Source: an uncultured Gemmatimonadota bacterium
Lineage (GTDB): Bacteria > Gemmatimonadota > Gemmatimonadetes > Gemmatimonadales > GWC2-71-9
Assembly: GCA_913009915.1 (NCBI GenBank)
Contig: CAJVYZ010000187.1
Location: 1 to 6,151 of the forward strand
Length of the DNA: 6,151 nucleotides
Direction: 5' to 3'
In this document: one piece after another, positions 3,884 through 6,151 of the stretch
How the letters are laid out: the number at the start of each line of letters is the position of its first letter
Numbering within the stretch: the first letter of the stretch is position 1
Program-made: the position numbers and the translations under genes
Notes under the pieces: model-generated
The model's input: the letters and a program-made list of their open reading frames with translations, nothing else
Told to the model about the DNA's origin: nothing
Databases searched by the model: none

Positions 3884-6151
3884 CGGCGGACGAGCTGTCA
3901 CACCGCCGCACCGAAATGCCCGGTGCGGCCGATCTGGCCGGGGGTGTGACCGCCATGGAGCATCGTCTGGCACGCCTCCTGGAGGAAGCGCCACCCATGC
4001 CGGTCGCCAAGGCTATGCTCTCGGTCGATGGTGGTATCTGTCCCGACGATGCGACGGCGCTGGTATTCGATCCATGGAGCCCTCGGGACCACCGCTGTCC
4101 CACCTGCAACCAAACCTGGTCCGGCGACCGGCACCACAGCGCCTGGGCTCGGTGGCAACATCTGTGGCTTGCCGAGCGGGCGGGAGACCTGGCCGCCCTC
4201 GCCGTCCTCACCGACGACGACAGGGCCCGGCAGCGGGCCGGCGACATTCTCGCCTGGTACGGTGAGCACTACGCCGAGTTCCCCAACGTCGACAACGTCC
4301 TCGGCCCGGCCCAGGTGTTCTTTTCGACGTACCTCGAGTCGATCTGGTTGGAAAATCTGATGGCTGCCGGTTTCCTGCTGGCTGAGACCGGTAAGCTCGA
4401 CCAAGCCACCAATGATGCCGTCTCGACCATCGCAGACCAGGCGGCAACCATTATTGGAGAGTACGACGAGCGACTATCCAACCGGCAAACCTGGAACAAC
4501 GCCGCACTGTTGAGTATCGCCGTGTGGTTCGAGGACGAGGAGCTGGCCCATCGATGCATCGAGGGGCCCACCGGCCTGATCGCCCACCTGCTGCACGGGT
4601 TTGGCGCTGAGGGGCTGTGGTACGAAGGTGAGAACTACCACTTCTTTGCGCTCCAGGGGCTGCTGCGCGGTGCGGGCTGGGCTCGCCATGCCGGGGTCGA
4701 CATTTTCATGGAGCCCGATCTCACCGAACCGATCTGCCGGGCACTCCTCGCCGCTCGGGAAACGGCACTTCCCGATTTGACCTTTCCGGCGCGAAAAGAC
4801 GCCCGCTACGGACTGGCGCTGTCACAACCGATGTTTCTAGAATCCTGGGAAATCGCTCTGGCGCGATTGGAGCGCGTGCCGGCGGGCGCGCCGCCAGGAC
4901 TGAGCGCCTGGCTGAAGGCCCTTCACCGCCATCCGGCGGGAAAAGCAGAACTGTTCGACAGCTACCTGCATGAGGTGGGGCGAGCAACACCCGAACCGCG
5001 GACCCGAAGCGACTTGTCATGGCGCGCGCTGTTGGAGATGCTGCCTGCCTTGCCGGCAGAGGAAGACGAACACGTCGTCCAGAGCGTGTTTCTCGAATCG
5101 CACGGACTGGCTCTGCTCCGGTCGGACGACCGTTACCTGAGCATGGAGTGCGGGGCTCCCGGAGCGGTAGGCGGACACGGCCATCCCGACCGGCTCAACC
5201 TCACGCTCCACGCCGCCGGCGTGCACTGGCTGCCCGATCCCGGCACCGGGTCCTACGTTGCCTCCGATCTGTCCTACTACCGGTCCACCGTTGCCCACAA
5301 CGCGCCACTGGTCGACGGCCGGTCCCAGGTCCCGGGCCCGGCACAGTGCCTGGCGTTCGATACCAACGGTGCCTTCGGCTGGATCAGAGCGTCCTTTGCC
5401 GCTGTTCGGCGCACGGTGGTCGCCGGGCCCAACCACCTGGTCGATGTCGTCGAATCGGATGCCGAAGACGACCATCTTCTCGAAATCCCCTGGCACTTCC
5501 AGGGCGACGTCGAGGTGACCTCACCAGGCTCGTGGGCTGCGGCGGCGCTCGACCACACGGGCACCAAAGATCACCAGCGCTTCGAGCCTGATGAACCGGG
5601 GCCCGTCAAGGTTCTGGTTCGCCACGGAGAGTCGGTGCTGTCCGTCCAATTCGATGGCGGCACCCTGTGGCGCATGCAGGGCCCCGGGCTGCCGACGGAA
5701 GGGAAGTCGAGGGAGTTCCTTCTGGTGCGGGCGAGTGGTCGCCATGTCCGGTGCACGGTGCTGGTGGGATGGCACGACGACGTTGAACTCACTGAGGTCA
5801 GCGGGGACACGATCCATGTCCGGGTCGGTGACGGGATGGTAACGCACCAGGCCGTTGCCGAAGGTTGGGTCTTCGATGACGGTGGACGGCTCACCCTGGG
5901 CGGATTGCGTTCCGCCCGGACGGAATACCAACCACTGGTCACGCGCGATCGGCCGATCGTGGTGCAGGCCACCGCATCGTGGCGGTCCGTTCCCCCAAAC
6001 ATCGAAGATGGTCTGGTCGGGTTTGGCGACATCACCCCGTTACACCTCGATCACGCGGACCAGTATCGCCGGGCGGAGCACGATTACGCCGGACCCGACG
6101 AATTTTCCGTACAGGCCTTTCCTGCGTGGGATCACGACGGATTCTATCTGG
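3877..6151 (+). CDS. Heparinase II/III-like polysaccharide lyase, 3' end beyond window
   Basis: An uninterrupted frame of 758 codons from GTG 3877 runs off the window end. The N-terminal part (about 60-400) is helix-rich as in the alpha/alpha toroid of heparinase II/III and alginate lyases, with CPTC at 74-77, SNRQTWNNAAL at 201-211 and LWYEGENYHFFALQG at 247-261. The C-terminal beta domain (about 415 on) carries the strongest family match: GGHGHPDRLN (His434, His436), PDPGTGSY (Tyr460) and STVAHNAPLVDG (His474, Asn475). By analogy with characterised lyases, Asn202, Tyr249, His434 and Tyr460 are candidate active-site residues; Arg203 stands where several lyases of this fold have His. Residues 726-758 (ending PAWDHDGFYL) look like the start of a carbohydrate-binding family 9-like domain. 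These enzymes cleave acidic polysaccharides such as heparin, heparan sulfate or alginate by beta-elimination, but many homologues are uncharacterised. No signal peptide is present, so it should act in the cytoplasm on imported oligosaccharides. The substrate is not predictable here. Confidence 0.9.
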   Translation, partial: MLTADELSHRRTEMPGAADLAGGVTAMEHRLARLLEEAPPMPVAKAMLSVDGGICPDDATALVFDPWSPRDHRCPTCNQTWSGDRHHSAWARWQHLWLAERAGDLAALAVLTDDDRARQRAGDILAWYGEHYAEFPNVDNVLGPAQVFFSTYLESIWLENLMAAGFLLAETGKLDQATNDAVSTIADQAATIIGEYDERLSNRQTWNNAALLSIAVWFEDEELAHRCIEGPTGLIAHLLHGFGAEGLWYEGENYHFFALQGLLRGAGWARHAGVDIFMEPDLTEPICRALLAARETALPDLTFPARKDARYGLALSQPMFLESWEIALARLERVPAGAPPGLSAWLKALHRHPAGKAELFDSYLHEVGRATPEPRTRSDLSWRALLEMLPALPAEEDEHVVQSVFLESHGLALLRSDDRYLSMECGAPGAVGGHGHPDRLNLTLHAAGVHWLPDPGTGSYVASDLSYYRSTVAHNAPLVDGRSQVPGPAQCLAFDTNGAFGWIRASFAAVRRTVVAGPNHLVDVVESDAEDDHLLEIPWHFQGDVEVTSPGSWAAAALDHTGTKDHQRFEPDEPGPVKVLVRHGESVLSVQFDGGTLWRMQGPGLPTEGKSREFLLVRASGRHVRCTVLVGWHDDVELTEVSGDTIHVRVGDGMVTHQAVAEGWVFDDGGRLTLGGLRSARTEYQPLVTRDRPIVVQATASWRSVPPNIEDGLVGFGDITPLHLDHADQYRRAEHDYAGPDEFSVQAFPAWDHDGFYL

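Noticed and set aside
2822..3994. 390-residue open frame on the minus strand opposite the kinase gene
   Set aside because: It is antisense to a gene with all GHMP motifs, has no recognisable domain, and its length is explained by high-GC codon use on the opposite strand.
3723..4265. 180-residue plus-strand open frame spanning the kinase/lyase junction
   Set aside because: It is rich in Arg, Pro, Ser and Gly, as expected for an out-of-frame reading of high-GC coding DNA, and it conflicts with two well-supported genes.
3898..4404. 168-residue minus-strand open frame opposite the lyase gene
   Set aside because: It is a shadow of the heparinase-like coding sequence with no recognisable motif.
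5017..5931. Minus-strand open frames of 136-159 residues opposite the lyase C-terminal region
   Set aside because: They are antisense to the most conserved heparinase motifs, and none shows a domain or start signal.
138..6151. tRNA, rRNA, CRISPR array, insertion sequence, phage or defence genes
   Set aside because: No cloverleaf, spaced direct repeats, transposase motifs or defence domains were seen; coding genes fill the region apart from the 57-bp gap.

Overview
The window is about 6 kb of high-GC bacterial DNA (clearly above 60% GC by eye from base 138 on) joined at its left end to non-native sequence. Bases 80-137 match the 58-base Illumina P5/TruSeq universal adapter with two mismatches. 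Bases 1-79 are AT-rich (19 of 79 bases are G or C) with a 19-A run, and look unrelated to the rest. Genuine sequence therefore starts at 138, and the window reads as the end of an assembled contig, probably from a metagenome or an uncultivated bacterium. I cannot assign a phylum from the sequence.

The native part holds two divergent, tightly packed gene groups separated by 57 bp (1339-1395). Leftward run two inner-membrane permeases of a dipeptide/oligopeptide-type (Dpp/Opp) ABC importer: a complete DppB-type permease (367-1338) and the first 79 codons of a DppC-type permease (138-374), cut off by the adapter. Rightward run a family-5 solute-binding lipoprotein (1396-2850), a GHMP-superfamily sugar kinase (2843-3883) related to heptose-7-phosphate kinases and fucokinases, and a heparinase II/III-like polysaccharide lyase (3877 to beyond the window end). 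All three same-strand junctions overlap by 7-8 nt, which suggests two translationally coupled operons. The importer ATPases are not visible and may lie beyond the truncated DppC gene.

Together the genes suggest a scavenging module. The lipoprotein captures a solute outside the cytoplasmic membrane and the permeases import it. The lyase has no signal peptide, so it would cut an imported acidic oligosaccharide in the cytoplasm, and the kinase would phosphorylate a released sugar. Dpp/Opp-type importers are annotated as peptide systems, but some family members carry oligosaccharides, and the lyase and kinase make a sugar cargo the better guess here. The specific glycan is not determined.

The most unusual structural signal is a perfect 20-bp palindrome (2871-2890) inside the kinase gene, translated in frame as residues 10-16 just before the conserved first kinase motif. 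It looks like a dispersed palindromic repeat that inserted into, or lengthened, the 5' end of a coding sequence.
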